NCBI RefSeq assembly: GCF_014694455.1
Contig: NZ_JAAUWT010000025.1
Location: 1-46,359, forward strand
Reading direction: 5' to 3'
Length of the DNA stretch: 46,359 bases
From: Vibrio sp. S9_S30
GTDB taxonomy: Bacteria; Pseudomonadota; Gammaproteobacteria; Enterobacterales; Vibrionaceae
Shown: one piece after another, positions 46,233 to 46,359 of the stretch
Numbering within the stretch: the stretch's first letter is position 1
How the letters are laid out: the number at the start of each line of letters is the position of its first letter
Made by a program: the position numbers and the translations under genes
The notes under the pieces: generated by a model
Told to the model about the DNA's origin: nothing
Database searches by the model: none
Seen by the model: only the letters and a program-made list of their open reading frames with translations

Positions 46233-46359
46233 TAGACTCGCTTATCTATAACGTTTCTAAATACTACACCTTTTATCACCGTGGTTTCTGTTACGTCCAT
46301 CACCTGGTATTGAGGATTAAGTGGAACCAGTTTCTTTTTACCACAATCTTCAAGCAATT
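46233..46359. repeat. Terminal direct repeat of bases 1-127
   Basis: These 127 bases repeat the first 127 bases of the window exactly, in the same orientation, and carry a second copy of the end of cI. A k-mer-sized overlap at contig ends is the mark of a circular assembly, not a biological repeat. True unit length is 46,232 bp. Confidence 0.9.

Overview
The window is a complete or near-complete temperate phage genome of the telomere-phage (linear plasmid-prophage) kind. The gene set is that of N15-like lysogens: a protelomerase (39488-41500) with a 40-bp perfect palindrome just upstream (39305-39344), a large primase-helicase RepA, ParA and ParB, and a LexA-type CI repressor. The virion genes are lambda-like for the head and P2-like for a contractile tail. 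This mix is the layout of the Vibrio and Halomonas telomere myoviruses (VP882, VHML, VP58.5, phiHAP-1), so a marine gammaproteobacterial host, probably Vibrio, is inferred. Bases 46233-46359 repeat bases 1-127 exactly. The contig is therefore a closed circle of 46,232 bp with an assembly overlap, and the cI stop codon lies across that join.

Layout. 1-1042: cI (minus) and a divergent cro-like gene with several TTTCATAT operators between them. 1059-10002 (plus): a protein of unknown function, a Q-type antiterminator, a zinc-ribbon protein, RdgC, SSB with an unusual C-terminus, an ASCH protein, a C5 DNA methyltransferase, a lipoprotein, a DUF4406-type protein, then a Com zinc finger with a structured leader and a DNA adenine/cytosine-N4 methyltransferase cut by an amber codon. 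10025-11439: lysis cassette (holin, SAR-type endolysin, overlapping Rz/Rz1 spanins). 12337-20280: lambda-like packaging and head genes. 20264-34593: P2-like baseplate, fibres, sheath, tube, frameshifted chaperone, tape measure and U-X-D. Everything from 809 to 34593 reads on the plus strand and contains at least seven intrinsic terminators, which fits read-through by Q.

34580-35351 holds a divergent pair: a 60-aa small protein (minus) and an HTH regulator (plus). This resembles the transcription factor plus small-protein induction modules (such as VqmA-Qtip of VP882) known from linear-plasmid vibriophages. 35527-38847 (minus): small unknown genes, then parB and parA. 38848-39487: the telomere site inside an array of TGCACCA heptamers. 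41584-45878 (minus): a lipoprotein, a small gene and repA.

How it works together: CI holds lysogeny and is probably cleaved in the SOS response. RepA replicates the linear plasmid, the protelomerase resolves the palindrome into hairpin ends, and ParAB partitions the plasmid, probably through dispersed TGCGACC-NN-GGTCGCA inverted repeats. On induction Q opens the long late operon. The most novel-looking items are the structured RNA ending at the com start codon, the divergent HTH/small-protein pair, and the dispersed centromere-like sites.
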